Shown: piece after piece, positions 26,637 to 34,721 of the stretch
Layout: every line of letters starts with the position of its first letter
Numbering within the stretch: the stretch's first letter is position 1
DNA from: Bdellovibrio sp.
GTDB taxonomy: Bacteria > Bdellovibrionota > Bdellovibrionia > Bdellovibrionales > Bdellovibrionaceae
Direction of reading: 5' to 3'
NCBI GenBank assembly: GCA_013360185.1
Contig: JABWCO010000015.1
Span: forward strand, 1-40,148
Length of the DNA stretch: 40,148 nucleotides
Program-made: the position numbers and the translations under genes
The notes under the pieces: model-generated
What the model saw: only the letters and a program-made list of their open reading frames with translations
Databases searched by the model: none
Told to the model about the DNA's origin: nothing

Positions 26637-27092
26637 CTATAAAGGAGAAACGCCCAGATCTGTCATCCCGCTTTTTTTCAACTTGTCCATCACGTCGATA
26701 ATTTCTTCGTACGCAGTGGAAGCTGTCGGCTGAATCAGACCCGTGTTAATAGATGGATCCGCTTGGCGTAAGTTCACCAAAGCTTTTTCCAACTCTTCCC
26801 AATTCACTTTACTGTCTTGCTGAGCCACGCGAAATTTACGCAAAGTCGCCGGGATCAAGGAGCTCTGTTGAACTTCAAGATCGAGGTCCCCTTGAGCTGT
26901 CATGCGCACCCACACCAAAGGACTTTTTTTCGTGTCCTCTTGGGCTTGGCCGCCGACAGCTTGTTTCACGTCCATCGATCCGACATTCAACCACACTGCT
27001 GTGATCAAAAGAAAACAGATCGACACTGACAACAAGTCAATGAACGGGATCAGGTTTACTTCAAAATCTAAATGCTTTTTCGAGTGTTTCAT
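26637..27092 (-). CDS. ExbD/TolR-family protein (first TolR-like motor subunit, AglQ-like)
   Basis: A 151-residue TolR/ExbD-type protein. The N-terminus MKHSKKHLDFEVNLIPFIDL leads into a membrane helix (LLSVSICFLLITAVWL) with the conserved Asp19 in the expected place. The periplasmic part includes DPSINTGLIQPTASTAYEEI, IDVMDKLKKSGMTDLGVSP, the usual TolR/ExbD ending. AGAGG lies five bases before the ATG. Two different TolR-like partners next to one TolQ-like protein is the AglRQS motor arrangement rather than the ExbBD or TolQR one, although those systems can also duplicate exbD. Confidence 0.9.
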   Translation of the reverse strand: MKHSKKHLDFEVNLIPFIDLLSVSICFLLITAVWLNVGSMDVKQAVGGQAQEDTKKSPLVWVRMTAQGDLDLEVQQSSLIPATLRKFRVAQQDSKVNWEELEKALVNLRQADPSINTGLIQPTASTAYEEIIDVMDKLKKSGMTDLGVSPL

Positions 27093-27108
27093 TAAAACCT
27101 CTTAAAGC

Positions 27109-27813
27109 TTACGCGTTTACTTCGTGTTGGCGCTCTGATTTAGAAGTCTTGATTTGGTAAGAAGTGATTGGCTCGTAAGCGTAGCTCAACCAGTTGTAAA
27201 CTTTCAATCCACCTTGATTCAAATCTTCTGCCAAACGATTGGCGCGATTTTGCAAGATAGCGTAAGCCACCAAGGCTGGAATCGCTGCGATCAAACCGTA
27301 AGCCGTCGCATTCATCGCCTCAGAGATACCAGCAGAAAGCAAAGATGCTTTTTCTGCGGGATTCGCAAAAGCCACCGCTGCGAATGATTTGATCATACCT
27401 GTGATCGTACCCAAAAGACCCGTTAGAGTCGCAACGTTACCCAACATAGATAGGAACGCTGTTCGGTGATCAAGGTGTGCGTTTTCTTCTAAAAGAACTT
27501 CATCCATTTTGCCTTGGATTTCTTCTTTACCACCCAAGTTACGAGCTGCTAAAGCACCCGCTGCAATGGCACGTGCCACTGGATTTACCATCGCTGCTGC
27601 TTGCGCTTTGGCGATAACGCCATCCATGTCGCCGCGGCGAATAGACTCTTCAAAGCCCAGAGCAAAATTAGTTTGTGTGATCTTACGACGAACGAAAAGC
27701 GCGTACGCTCTTTCGATCATGATTGCGATAGATACAACTTGGATAAGCAAAATTGGCCACATCCAAAATCCACCGTGTTGAAATGCTTGTGCTACTTTTG
27801 TTAGAAATTCCAT
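27109..27813 (-). CDS. MotA/TolQ/ExbB proton-channel protein (AglR-like)
   Basis: A 234-residue TolQ/ExbB-type inner-membrane protein and the first gene of the gliding operon. TM1 is about 15-37 (GFWMWPILLIQVVSIAIMIE). The conserved channel helices are FLSMLGNVATLTGLLGTITG, MIKSFAAVA (about 119-147) and ISEAMNATAYGLIAAIPALV, AYAILQN (about 162-188), with typical Gly, Thr and Pro residues. I start at ATG 27813 with GGGGGG as RBS; an upstream in-frame start would add 18 residues with no purpose. With its two TolR-like neighbours it should form a proton-driven stator. A 6+6-bp inverted repeat lies in the leader. Confidence 0.92.
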   Translation of the reverse strand: MEFLTKVAQAFQHGGFWMWPILLIQVVSIAIMIERAYALFVRRKITQTNFALGFEESIRRGDMDGVIAKAQAAAMVNPVARAIAAGALAARNLGGKEEIQGKMDEVLLEENAHLDHRTAFLSMLGNVATLTGLLGTITGMIKSFAAVAFANPAEKASLLSAGISEAMNATAYGLIAAIPALVAYAILQNRANRLAEDLNQGGLKVYNWLSYAYEPITSYQIKTSKSERQHEVNA

Positions 27814-27841
27814 TGTGATTCCCCCCACATGCGAAATATTA

Positions 27842-27855
27842 CAGACCAAGGTCTG
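27842..27855 (-). promoter_or_regulatory. Inverted repeat in the leader of the gliding operon
   Basis: CAGACC and GGTCTG are separated by 2 bp, 28 bp before the first ATG of the operon. It could be an operator for a dimeric regulator. No convincing -35/-10 pair was found beside it. Confidence 0.3.
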
Positions 27856-27959
27856 GAGCTTGGGCAAGGCAAATGCTTAATGACACGGACCGGTATTAAC
27901 AAAAACTTAAAAGAAACCTGTCGAAAAGCGCATCAGATGGGAAGAATTTGGGAATGAAA

Positions 27960-27988
27960 AGCCCATAAAACTTTATTTTTTATGGGCT
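27960..27988 (-). terminator. Terminator of glyQS
   Basis: On the minus strand AGCCCATAAAA (27988-27978) pairs perfectly with TTTTATGGGCT (27970-27960), 11 bp, then TTTCATT. It follows the glyQS stop by about 14 bp and separates it from the gliding operon. Confidence 0.8.
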
Positions 27989-28001
27989 ACAGAAATAAAG
28001 A

Positions 28002-29342
28002 CTATTTACTAAAATTTTTTAAATTTTTTGCGACATAAGTGTTCAATTCACTCATCGGAACGCGATCTTGGGTCATTTTATCGCGATGACGTACGGTCAC
28101 TGCTTGATCGTTGATTGTGTCAAAATCAATGGTCACGCAGTACGGCGTCCCGATTTCATCCTGACGACGATAACGCTTACCAATAGACGCGGCCTCATCA
28201 TAGGTAACATCAAAGTCTTCGGCCAGCATGTCCCGAACTTTATCCGCAATCGAAGTCAGCTCGACCTTTTTTGAAAGAGGCAGCACGGCCACTTTATAAG
28301 GAGCAATTTCCGGATGAAGTCCCAAAACAACGCGAGTATCCTCTTTGCCCGCCTCATCTGTCGTGATTTCTTCGCGATAAGCGTCGCACAGGAATGCCAA
28401 GAACAAACGGTCACAACCTACGGCTGTTTCAATCACGTAAGGAATATATTTTTCTTTGTTCGCTTCATCAAAATACTCCAGATTTTTACCTGAAAATTTT
28501 GAATGCTGAGTTAAGTCAAAGTCCGTGCGATTATGAATACCTTCAAGTTCTGAAAAACCCATCGGGAATTTGTATTCCACGTCGACCGCGGCGCGGGCAT
28601 AGTGCGCCAACTTGTCATGGTCTTTGAATTTCAAATTATCTGGCTTGATGCCGTACTTAATATAGAAATTCCAGCGGGTTCCTTTCCACTCTTTAAAGTA
28701 CTGATCATCAGTGCCTGGCTTCACAAAATATTGCATCTCCATTTGTTCGAATTCACGGGTGCGGAAAATGAAATTTCCTGGCGTGATTTCATTACGGAAG
28801 GACTTACCAATCGCCGCGATACCGAACGGGATTTTATAGCGCGAAGCCTGCTGACAGTTTTGGAAATTCACGAAGTGACCTTGCGCTGTTTCCGGACGCA
28901 AGTACACCACGCTGGCAGAGTCTTCCAAGGGTCCCATGTGGGTTTTAAACATGAGGTTGAAATTGCGCTCTTCAGAAAGGTTTTTGCTGCCGCAATTAGG
29001 GCATTTTTTTTCGTTGATATAAGAGTCTGTGTTGTCAGCTCTGAAGCGAGTTTTACACTCTTTGCAATCCACTAAAGGATCACTGAAACCATCGACGTGA
29101 CCTGAGGCTTTCCACACTGTCGGATGCATCAAGATCGCGGCGTCTATACCTACGATGTCGGATCGACGAGTCATTGCATTCCACCACGCACGCTTCACGT
29201 TCAGCTTCATCAATGAGCCCAAAGGACCATAATCCCAACAACTTCCAAGACCGCCATAGATCTCGCTGGATTGAAATACAAAACCACGACGTTTGCTGAG
29301 GGAAACTAGAGTATTTAGATCCTCACAATGCTTAATTTTCAT
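28002..29342 (-). CDS. glyQS: Glycyl-tRNA synthetase, one-chain (alpha2) type
   Basis: A 446-residue class II synthetase that charges tRNA-Gly. It is the single-chain dimeric type, not the two-subunit glyQ/glyS type. Seen in order: [20 protein letters not shown] near the N-terminus; the treble-clef pair [11 protein letters not shown] and CPNCGS in the insertion (about 93-125); motif 2 [28 protein letters not shown]; motif 3 with [12 protein letters not shown]; and a C-terminal anticodon-binding domain ([40 protein letters not shown]). It has its own terminator. The leader contains a TTGACT -35-like hexamer on the minus strand (29408-29403) with only a weak -10. Confidence 0.96.
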   Translation of the reverse strand: MKIKHCEDLNTLVSLSKRRGFVFQSSEIYGGLGSCWDYGPLGSLMKLNVKRAWWNAMTRRSDIVGIDAAILMHPTVWKASGHVDGFSDPLVDCKECKTRFRADNTDSYINEKKCPNCGSKNLSEERNFNLMFKTHMGPLEDSASVVYLRPETAQGHFVNFQNCQQASRYKIPFGIAAIGKSFRNEITPGNFIFRTREFEQMEMQYFVKPGTDDQYFKEWKGTRWNFYIKYGIKPDNLKFKDHDKLAHYARAAVDVEYKFPMGFSELEGIHNRTDFDLTQHSKFSGKNLEYFDEANKEKYIPYVIETAVGCDRLFLAFLCDAYREEITTDEAGKEDTRVVLGLHPEIAPYKVAVLPLSKKVELTSIADKVRDMLAEDFDVTYDEAASIGKRYRRQDEIGTPYCVTIDFDTINDQAVTVRHRDKMTQDRVPMSELNTYVAKNLKNFSK

Positions 29343-29458
29343 GCTCGCGCTCCAAAGGTGAAAAAATGACCCTCTGTATGGTTACACTTGGGTCTAGAAC
29401 CAGTCAAGAAAAGGGGTTCTGACTTGATCTCCGACGGGGCCTCACAGAGGATATATTT

Positions 29459-29842
29459 ATGCAGTGCAACCGAAACAAAAAAAGCCCCTGCTTTTCAGGG
29501 TTCCACTTTGTCAGTGTCCTTTTTTCTTTGGCGCTTCTTTTGCCCCAAGCCTTGGCAGAATCCGTCACAAACTTCGTTACCAAAGAAGATCAAATTCGGG
29601 AAGAAATGATCTCCATTTCCCGACAAATCGGCGTGACTTGCACGGAATGCCATAACGTTCAGAACTTTAGCAATGACTCTAAAAAATCATTTCGCGTCGG
29701 CAAAGAACATTTGAAGCTGACTCAAATGCTGAAAGAAAATGGTTTTGACGGCAAGAAGGGACCAGAAGCCACTTGCTATATGTGTCACCGCGGAAAACTT
29801 CGCCCCGACTTTAAAGAACCTGAATCGGAAAAAACGCACTAG
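29459..29842 (+). CDS. Small diheme c-type cytochrome
   Basis: A 127-residue exported protein. After a hydrophobic signal (FHFVSVLFSLALLLPQALA) the mature part of about 94 residues carries two heme c motifs, CTECH at 61-65 and CYMCH at 106-110. The surroundings (EEMISISRQIGVTCTECHNV, FRVGKEHLKLTQMLKENGFD) resemble the cytochrome subunit of photosynthetic reaction centres, a fold also used by small multiheme cytochromes in non-phototrophs. It should be a periplasmic electron carrier. AGAGGA lies eight bases before the ATG. It stands upstream of the RND pump with 78 bp between. No oxidase or reductase partner is nearby, so the donor and acceptor are unknown. Confidence 0.8.
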   Translation: MQCNRNKKSPCFSGFHFVSVLFSLALLLPQALAESVTNFVTKEDQIREEMISISRQIGVTCTECHNVQNFSNDSKKSFRVGKEHLKLTQMLKENGFDGKKGPEATCYMCHRGKLRPDFKEPESEKTH

Positions 29843-29920
29843 AACTCAGTCCTCCCAAAAATCCAAAGATTGACTCCTCTTCGGTTTGCGTAAAAATACA
29901 TTCTCGCAGAGAGGACTCCT

Positions 29921-32900
29921 ATGAATTTGATCGACCTTTCAATTCGCCGCCCCGTCTTTGCCTGGGTTTTGATGTTCGCCTTGATCGTCTTTGGCGCGAT
30001 CTGCATGAATCGCATGGGAATCAGTCAGTTGCCCGATGTGGACTTCCCTATTGTCAGTGTCTCTGTCGCCTACGAGGGCGCGGCGCCCGAAGTGGTCGAA
30101 TCTGAACTCATTGACCCCATCGAAGAGCGCCTTCTGGCCATCGAAGGCATCAAAGAAATGCGCTCTTCGGCCCGCCAAGGCTCTGGCACCGTGACCTTAG
30201 AATTTGACATCAACCGCAACGTCGATGTGGTCCTGCAAGAAGTTCAAACGGCCCTGGGACAAATGCGCATGCCCCCCGGCGTGGACCCCGCTACTGTCAG
30301 AAAACAAAATCCGGAAGAAGACCCCATCGTAATTGTCTCTGTCTTTGGAGATGCCCCACTGAAGGACATGCTGATTTGGACGGAAAACTTTCTTTTGGAT
30401 CAAGTTCGCTTTCTTCCCGGCGTGGGCGAGGTCAGCATCGGAGGATTCAGTCAGCGCAATCTGCGCATCTGGCTGGATACGAAAAAACTTTCGGACTTGT
30501 ATCTCACCGTGCGGGACGTGGTCGAAGCCCTAAATACCCAACACTTGGAAAGTGCCGCCGGTCAATTTACCGAAGGAAAGCGCGAGTTGCGAGTCCGCTG
30601 GCTCGGCGAGGCCTCTTCCGTGCAACAGGTGCAGAACATTCAGATTCTCCGCCGGGGCGGACAACGCATTCATGATCGACAAATTTATCTGCGAGATATT
30701 GCGACAGTCGAAGACGGCCTCTCAGATGTGCGCCGGGTCGCCCGCGTGGATGGACAACAAGCGGTCTCGATGCAAATTCGCAAACAACGTGGGACCAACG
30801 AAGTCACCGTCGCAAAAACTGTTCGTGCAAAAATGGAGGAAATCAAAGATCGTTTCCCTCCGGGGTTCAATTATCGTGTGAATGTGGACTTCACCCGCTC
30901 CACCGAAGCCACCGTGAATCTCACGATTGAAAAATTGTGGGTGGCAGCCCTGATCACTATTTTGGTCTGCTTCATTTTCCTGGGCAGCATTCCCGCCGCT
31001 ATCAACATTCTCTTTTCCATTCCCACCTCTATCGTGGGAACTTTTATTATTCTCTATTTTTCAGGCTTTACCCTTAATCTTTTCACCTTGTTGGCTTTAA
31101 CTCTGTCGATCTCCATCGTCGTGGACGACGCCATCATGCTGCTGGAAAATATTGTGCGCCACTATCGCATGGGAAAAGGCTCGGCCCGCGCCGCCTCTGA
31201 TGGGTCGAAAGAAGTCCTCCCCGCTGCCATCGCGGCAACTTTGGCGGTCGTCGCCGTTTTCCTGCCGGTCGTTTTCATGGGTGGCATTATCGGAAAGTTC
31301 TTCTTCCAATTCGGCGTCACCATGAGTGCGGCGGTTTTGATTTCACTGCTAGAGGCAGTCACAATCACTCCCATGCGGGCGGCCGCCTTCTTAAGTAGCG
31401 AACCCAAGGTCTCTAAGCTCGAACATGCCTTGGACGCAGTCTTTGAAAAACTCTCTCACGTCTATCAAAAGATTTTGAAGGGCACCCTGCGCTGGAAATA
31501 CGTCGTCGTATTTGTTTCCTTAGTTTTCTTTACCGTTTCCCTTTTCTTGATTTCAAAAGTTCGTCAAGAGTTCGTACCGGCGCAAGATCAGGATTTGATT
31601 ATTGTGACGGCACAAACTCCCCCGGGCACGTCTCTGGAAACAACCAGTGGAAGGGCGAAAGAACTTGAAGCTATTCTGGGAAAAAATAACTCTGTGGCGG
31701 GCTTCTTCGTCTCCGTAGGCGGCGGTGGGGGCGGGGGCGGCTCCAACGTCAATCAAATCTTTATGCCGGTGACGTTGGTGTCTCGGGACAAACGCACTTT
31801 GCATCACACGGAAGTTATGAGCGAACTCCGCCAAGAGTTCAAAAAACTCAAAGGTCTTCGCGTCACCATGCGAGATATCTCTGCACGTAATTTATCCTCT
31901 GGGCGACAAAATCCGTTAGCAATCAATTTACGCGGACCCGATCTTAAGGTTCTTCAACAAAAATCAGAAGAACTGATGGAACGACTGCAAAAAGAAAATC
32001 TGGCGGTGGATTTGGATACGGATTTCCGCACGGGAATCCCCGAGTTGGTCTTGACTCCCAATCGCCAGGCCATGGCGGAACGGGGTGTGTCCGTTGAAGA
32101 TGTGGGACAAATTCTTTCAGCCGGAGTCGGCGGACTGCGCCAGGGTCGTTACACCGCCGACGGTCGACGTTACGACATCCGCTTTAAAATCAAAGAAGAT
32201 CAGATTCGCACCGCCGCCGACTTTAAAAGACTTTACGTCCGCAACAACTTTGGCAATTTAATTCCTCTTTCGCAACTGGTTCACATCAAAGAAGACAATG
32301 CCATTCAAAGCATCAGTCGCGTGAATCGCCAAAGAGCGATTTCTGTCTTTGGCAACCTGGCGCCAGGACAATCTCAAGCCAAAGTTTTAGATCGAGCGGG
32401 CGCTATCGCTAAGGAAATTTTGCCCTCGGGTTATTCTTTTGCCCTGGAAGGAGCTTCAGCAGGCTTCGCGGAATCCTTCAAGAGCCTGTACTCAGCACTC
32501 TTGGTGGGGATTCTGGTCGCGTACTTAATTCTGGCGGTGCAGTTTAATTCCTTCATCCATCCCGTGTCTGTTCTTGTGGCCCTGCCTTTTAGCGTGAGTG
32601 GAGCTTTGGTGGCCCTTTGGATGTTTGACGTCTCATTGAATCTTTTTAGTTTCATCGGGTTGATTGTTTTGATGGGGATTGCGAAAATGAATTCCATCTT
32701 ACTGGTGGAGTTCACGAACCAAGTGCGACGTCATGGTCAAAGTGATATTCAAAAATCTTTAATCGAGGCCTGCCCCGTGCGCCTTCGCCCGATTCTGATG
32801 ACCTCGGTGGCAACAATTGCGGCGGCGGCTCCGTTGGTGTTGGGGGCCGGCATCGGCGCGGAAACTCGCTTACCCATGGGACTTGCGATCATTGGGGGAA

Positions 32901-32995
32901 CACTGGTTTCCACATTGCTGACTCTCTTTGTAGTTCCAGCGCTGTATCTGGCACTTTCACCTTTGGAAAGTAAGCAGAAGGAAATTCTGCTTTAG
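29921..32995 (+). CDS. RND-family efflux transporter, permease subunit
   Basis: A 1024-residue AcrB/MdtB-type (HAE1) inner-membrane pump that drives export by proton antiport, normally as a trimer with a periplasmic adaptor and TolC. The start MNLIDLSIRRPVFAWVLM is typical. TM4 contains the proton-relay pair in SISIVVDDAIMLLENIVRH. The second half repeats the fold (VLVGILVAYLILAVQFNSF, LVLMGIAKMNSILLVEF). The ATG follows AGAGAGGACTCCT. No adaptor or outer-membrane gene is next to it, so it must use partners from elsewhere. Unusual is an eight-glycine run at residues 600-607, in a periplasmic loop at the start of the second half. The substrate is unknown. Confidence 0.95.
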   Translation: MNLIDLSIRRPVFAWVLMFALIVFGAICMNRMGISQLPDVDFPIVSVSVAYEGAAPEVVESELIDPIEERLLAIEGIKEMRSSARQGSGTVTLEFDINRNVDVVLQEVQTALGQMRMPPGVDPATVRKQNPEEDPIVIVSVFGDAPLKDMLIWTENFLLDQVRFLPGVGEVSIGGFSQRNLRIWLDTKKLSDLYLTVRDVVEALNTQHLESAAGQFTEGKRELRVRWLGEASSVQQVQNIQILRRGGQRIHDRQIYLRDIATVEDGLSDVRRVARVDGQQAVSMQIRKQRGTNEVTVAKTVRAKMEEIKDRFPPGFNYRVNVDFTRSTEATVNLTIEKLWVAALITILVCFIFLGSIPAAINILFSIPTSIVGTFIILYFSGFTLNLFTLLALTLSISIVVDDAIMLLENIVRHYRMGKGSARAASDGSKEVLPAAIAATLAVVAVFLPVVFMGGIIGKFFFQFGVTMSAAVLISLLEAVTITPMRAAAFLSSEPKVSKLEHALDAVFEKLSHVYQKILKGTLRWKYVVVFVSLVFFTVSLFLISKVRQEFVPAQDQDLIIVTAQTPPGTSLETTSGRAKELEAILGKNNSVAGFFVSVGGGGGGGGSNVNQIFMPVTLVSRDKRTLHHTEVMSELRQEFKKLKGLRVTMRDISARNLSSGRQNPLAINLRGPDLKVLQQKSEELMERLQKENLAVDLDTDFRTGIPELVLTPNRQAMAERGVSVEDVGQILSAGVGGLRQGRYTADGRRYDIRFKIKEDQIRTAADFKRLYVRNNFGNLIPLSQLVHIKEDNAIQSISRVNRQRAISVFGNLAPGQSQAKVLDRAGAIAKEILPSGYSFALEGASAGFAESFKSLYSALLVGILVAYLILAVQFNSFIHPVSVLVALPFSVSGALVALWMFDVSLNLFSFIGLIVLMGIAKMNSILLVEFTNQVRRHGQSDIQKSLIEACPVRLRPILMTSVATIAAAAPLVLGAGIGAETRLPMGLAIIGGTLVSTLLTLFVVPALYLALSPLESKQKEILL

Positions 32996-33002
32996 GTGTT
33001 GG

Positions 33003-33022
33003 CCCCCCCCCCCGGTTTTTTT
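33003..33022. repeat. C11 homopolymer followed by T7
   Basis: Eleven consecutive C (33003-33013), GG, then seven T, between the convergent ends of the RND and MscS-like genes. It has no hairpin good enough to be a terminator. A tract like this is prone to slippage in vivo and to sequencing error. Confidence 0.7.
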
Positions 33023-33042
33023 CAGTATGAGCTCAACTGCCC

Positions 33043-33759
33043 TTAGGTAATCTTCCCTGGGTAAACTTCCGACCAGGGAACTCGCACTTGCTCTGAAGGG
33101 TTTGTTTCGGAACGAAGAACTAAGTGTGTCCATTTAAGGTCCGTAATCGTTCCGGAAATCAATTCTTTTTCCGTTTGGATCTTTACCGTCTGGCCGATCT
33201 CTAAATGCAAAGACTGCAGTAAGCTCCAACCTAATACAATGTCCCGACTCACTGGAAATAGCGCCACATTGACGGAAATTAAAATAATAAAAAAAGACCA
33301 TGAACTTAAAAAGGCCACGGGTAGATATTCAGTTCCATACAAAGTTAATGCCCATACGACCACAAAAATACCCAAAACATTCTTCCAGCGTTGTCGAAGA
33401 GCGGAGGGCCAATTAGGGAAAAGGGTCTTACTTTCAAAACAGAGACTACCAATCGCATAGATATGGCGAAAAACTAGCAGAATAAAAAATAACTTTAAGA
33501 AATAAGTGAACAGGGGATTCCCATAAATGGGAGCCGGAATGTTGTTCGAGAAACTCAGTAACAGGGTACTCAGGATGATAGCATCTAAATGCCATCCTGC
33601 TTTTTTAAAGGCCTCGATCTTTCGCAAGGTGGACCATGAGAACCAGATCAGTTGGCGCAGAACCAAAGTCCCCACCACCGCAAAAAGCAAACTGACAATC
33701 CATTCCGTCCACGGCCCTGGAGTCAAACCTAGATAAATCACAATCGCTGGTCCCAACAT
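33043..33759 (-). CDS. MscS-like membrane protein
   Basis: A 238-residue membrane protein with about five hydrophobic segments (YLGLTPGPWTEWIVSLLFAV, VVGTLVLRQL, LDAIILSTLLLSF, YFLKLFFILLVFRHIYAIG, VLGIFVVVWALTLYG, FFIILISVNVALF). A soluble tail follows. The tail (LLQSLHLEIGQTVKIQTEKE, LISGTITDLKWTHLVLRS, QVRVPWSEVYPGKIT) follows the pattern of the MscS beta domain: entry helix, G-x-x-V-x-I, G-T-I-x-x-I/L, then V-P-W/N-S. The large C-terminal cage of full MscS is missing. It could be a short mechanosensitive channel or a relative that no longer gates. The start follows GAGGTGAC. Confidence 0.65.
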   Translation of the reverse strand: MLGPAIVIYLGLTPGPWTEWIVSLLFAVVGTLVLRQLIWFSWSTLRKIEAFKKAGWHLDAIILSTLLLSFSNNIPAPIYGNPLFTYFLKLFFILLVFRHIYAIGSLCFESKTLFPNWPSALRQRWKNVLGIFVVVWALTLYGTEYLPVAFLSSWSFFIILISVNVALFPVSRDIVLGWSLLQSLHLEIGQTVKIQTEKELISGTITDLKWTHLVLRSETNPSEQVRVPWSEVYPGKIT

Positions 33760-33782
33760 GATGTCACCTCAAACAAAAACTT

Positions 33783-34721
33783 TTATAAATCACAAATGGG
33801 TGCAGAGTAGGAAAGAATGATCAAACCGGCGTTGCCGCCTTTTCCTGGGCCCCCACCTTGCCCCGCTAACGGTGACAACGAAGGCGTTGTCGGCGCCCAG
33901 TTATTGGCGCCGAGTCCTTTCGATCCTGTAGGCAGCCCATCGCTTCCACTGGACCCGCCACTCGAAGTAGAACCATTGGAGTTCCCGCCACCACCGCTAC
34001 CGAATCCGCCGCCGCCACCAGCATAGTAGCTACCAGCACATGGGGTCCCCTGACTCCCCCCGGTCAAGGAACTGCCTCCCGCGCCACCAATGTAAAAGCT
34101 GCCGCAAGTAGATGTCCCATTACCGCCACTAAAGGACGCTCCTGATGTTGCGGGACTTGCTCCGCTATTACCTGCGCTACCTCCAGAATTAGTTCCTCCG
34201 CCACCACCTGTTGATAGTCCACCACCGCCGCCTCCAAAGTATCCAGCGCCGCCACCGCCACCATAATGATTGCCACCGTCAGAGATGCCAGCACCTCCAC
34301 CCCCACCAACATAGGCCGCAAAGGTCTGTCCGGCGAGGATGGTGAACGTTCCATTCTTCTGAATTCCCGCACTGCCAGCCGCAGATGAACCGCCACCGCC
34401 TCCACCACTGGCGACGATGGGTGTTCCAGCAACAACAAGGGCAGAGCTCCCGCCCCCACCGCCTCCACCTGCAGCAGCACCGCCCCCACCGCCTCCGCCG
34501 CCAGCCATAATATAAGCCACTGTGAGGTTACGAGATGCCGTAATGGATTTTGTGGTAGGAATGATAGATACACAATTAAAGTTCGTGGGGTTAGAAGTCG
34601 TACCCGCCCCAGTGCTCACTTTTCGCCAAGTCGGGGCGCCATAGGACACGGAACTTAGTCCAAACCCCAAACTAAAGACAAGCAGACTGGATATTTTAAA
34701 AGTTTTAATTAAGGCAGACAT
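33783..34721 (-). CDS. Exported polyglycine-rich protein, candidate fibre tip
   Basis: 312 residues. The signal peptide MSALIKTFKISSLLVFSLGF, GLSSVSYG is followed by a short ordered part. From about 70 to the end come glycine runs (AGGGGGGGGAAAGGGGGGG, GYFGGGGGGLSTGGGGG, ending GQGGGPGKGGNAGLIILSYS). Two well-spaced Cys lie mid-protein (GTSTCGSF, GTPCAGSY). The pattern resembles glycine-rich domains that form polyglycine-II bundles in phage receptor-binding tips such as the gp38 adhesin of T4-like phages. The start ATG 34721 follows AAGGAGG and overlaps the fibre gene by 17 bp, so the two are made together. A tip or partner for the fibre is the natural inference. A general low-complexity secreted protein is the alternative. 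Confidence 0.72.
   Translation of the reverse strand: MSALIKTFKISSLLVFSLGFGLSSVSYGAPTWRKVSTGAGTTSNPTNFNCVSIIPTTKSITASRNLTVAYIMAGGGGGGGGAAAGGGGGGGSSALVVAGTPIVASGGGGGGSSAAGSAGIQKNGTFTILAGQTFAAYVGGGGGAGISDGGNHYGGGGGAGYFGGGGGGLSTGGGGGTNSGGSAGNSGASPATSGASFSGGNGTSTCGSFYIGGAGGSSLTGGSQGTPCAGSYYAGGGGGFGSGGGGNSNGSTSSGGSSGSDGLPTGSKGLGANNWAPTTPSLSPLAGQGGGPGKGGNAGLIILSYSAPICDL

Noticed and set aside
29390-29430. preQ1-type riboswitch
   Set aside because: The layout has pseudoknot order, but the loop sequences do not match the preQ1 consensus and the downstream gene is a cytochrome.
33001-33022. GG-C11-GG-T7 as a terminator of the RND gene
   Set aside because: It cannot form a stem longer than two or three pairs; the T-run alone is not enough.
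34064-34573. 169-codon open frame overlapping the polyglycine gene
   Set aside because: It is a frame-shifted reading of the GGN codons, giving Val/Leu/Ala-rich low-complexity sequence. The polyglycine frame has a signal peptide and RBS.
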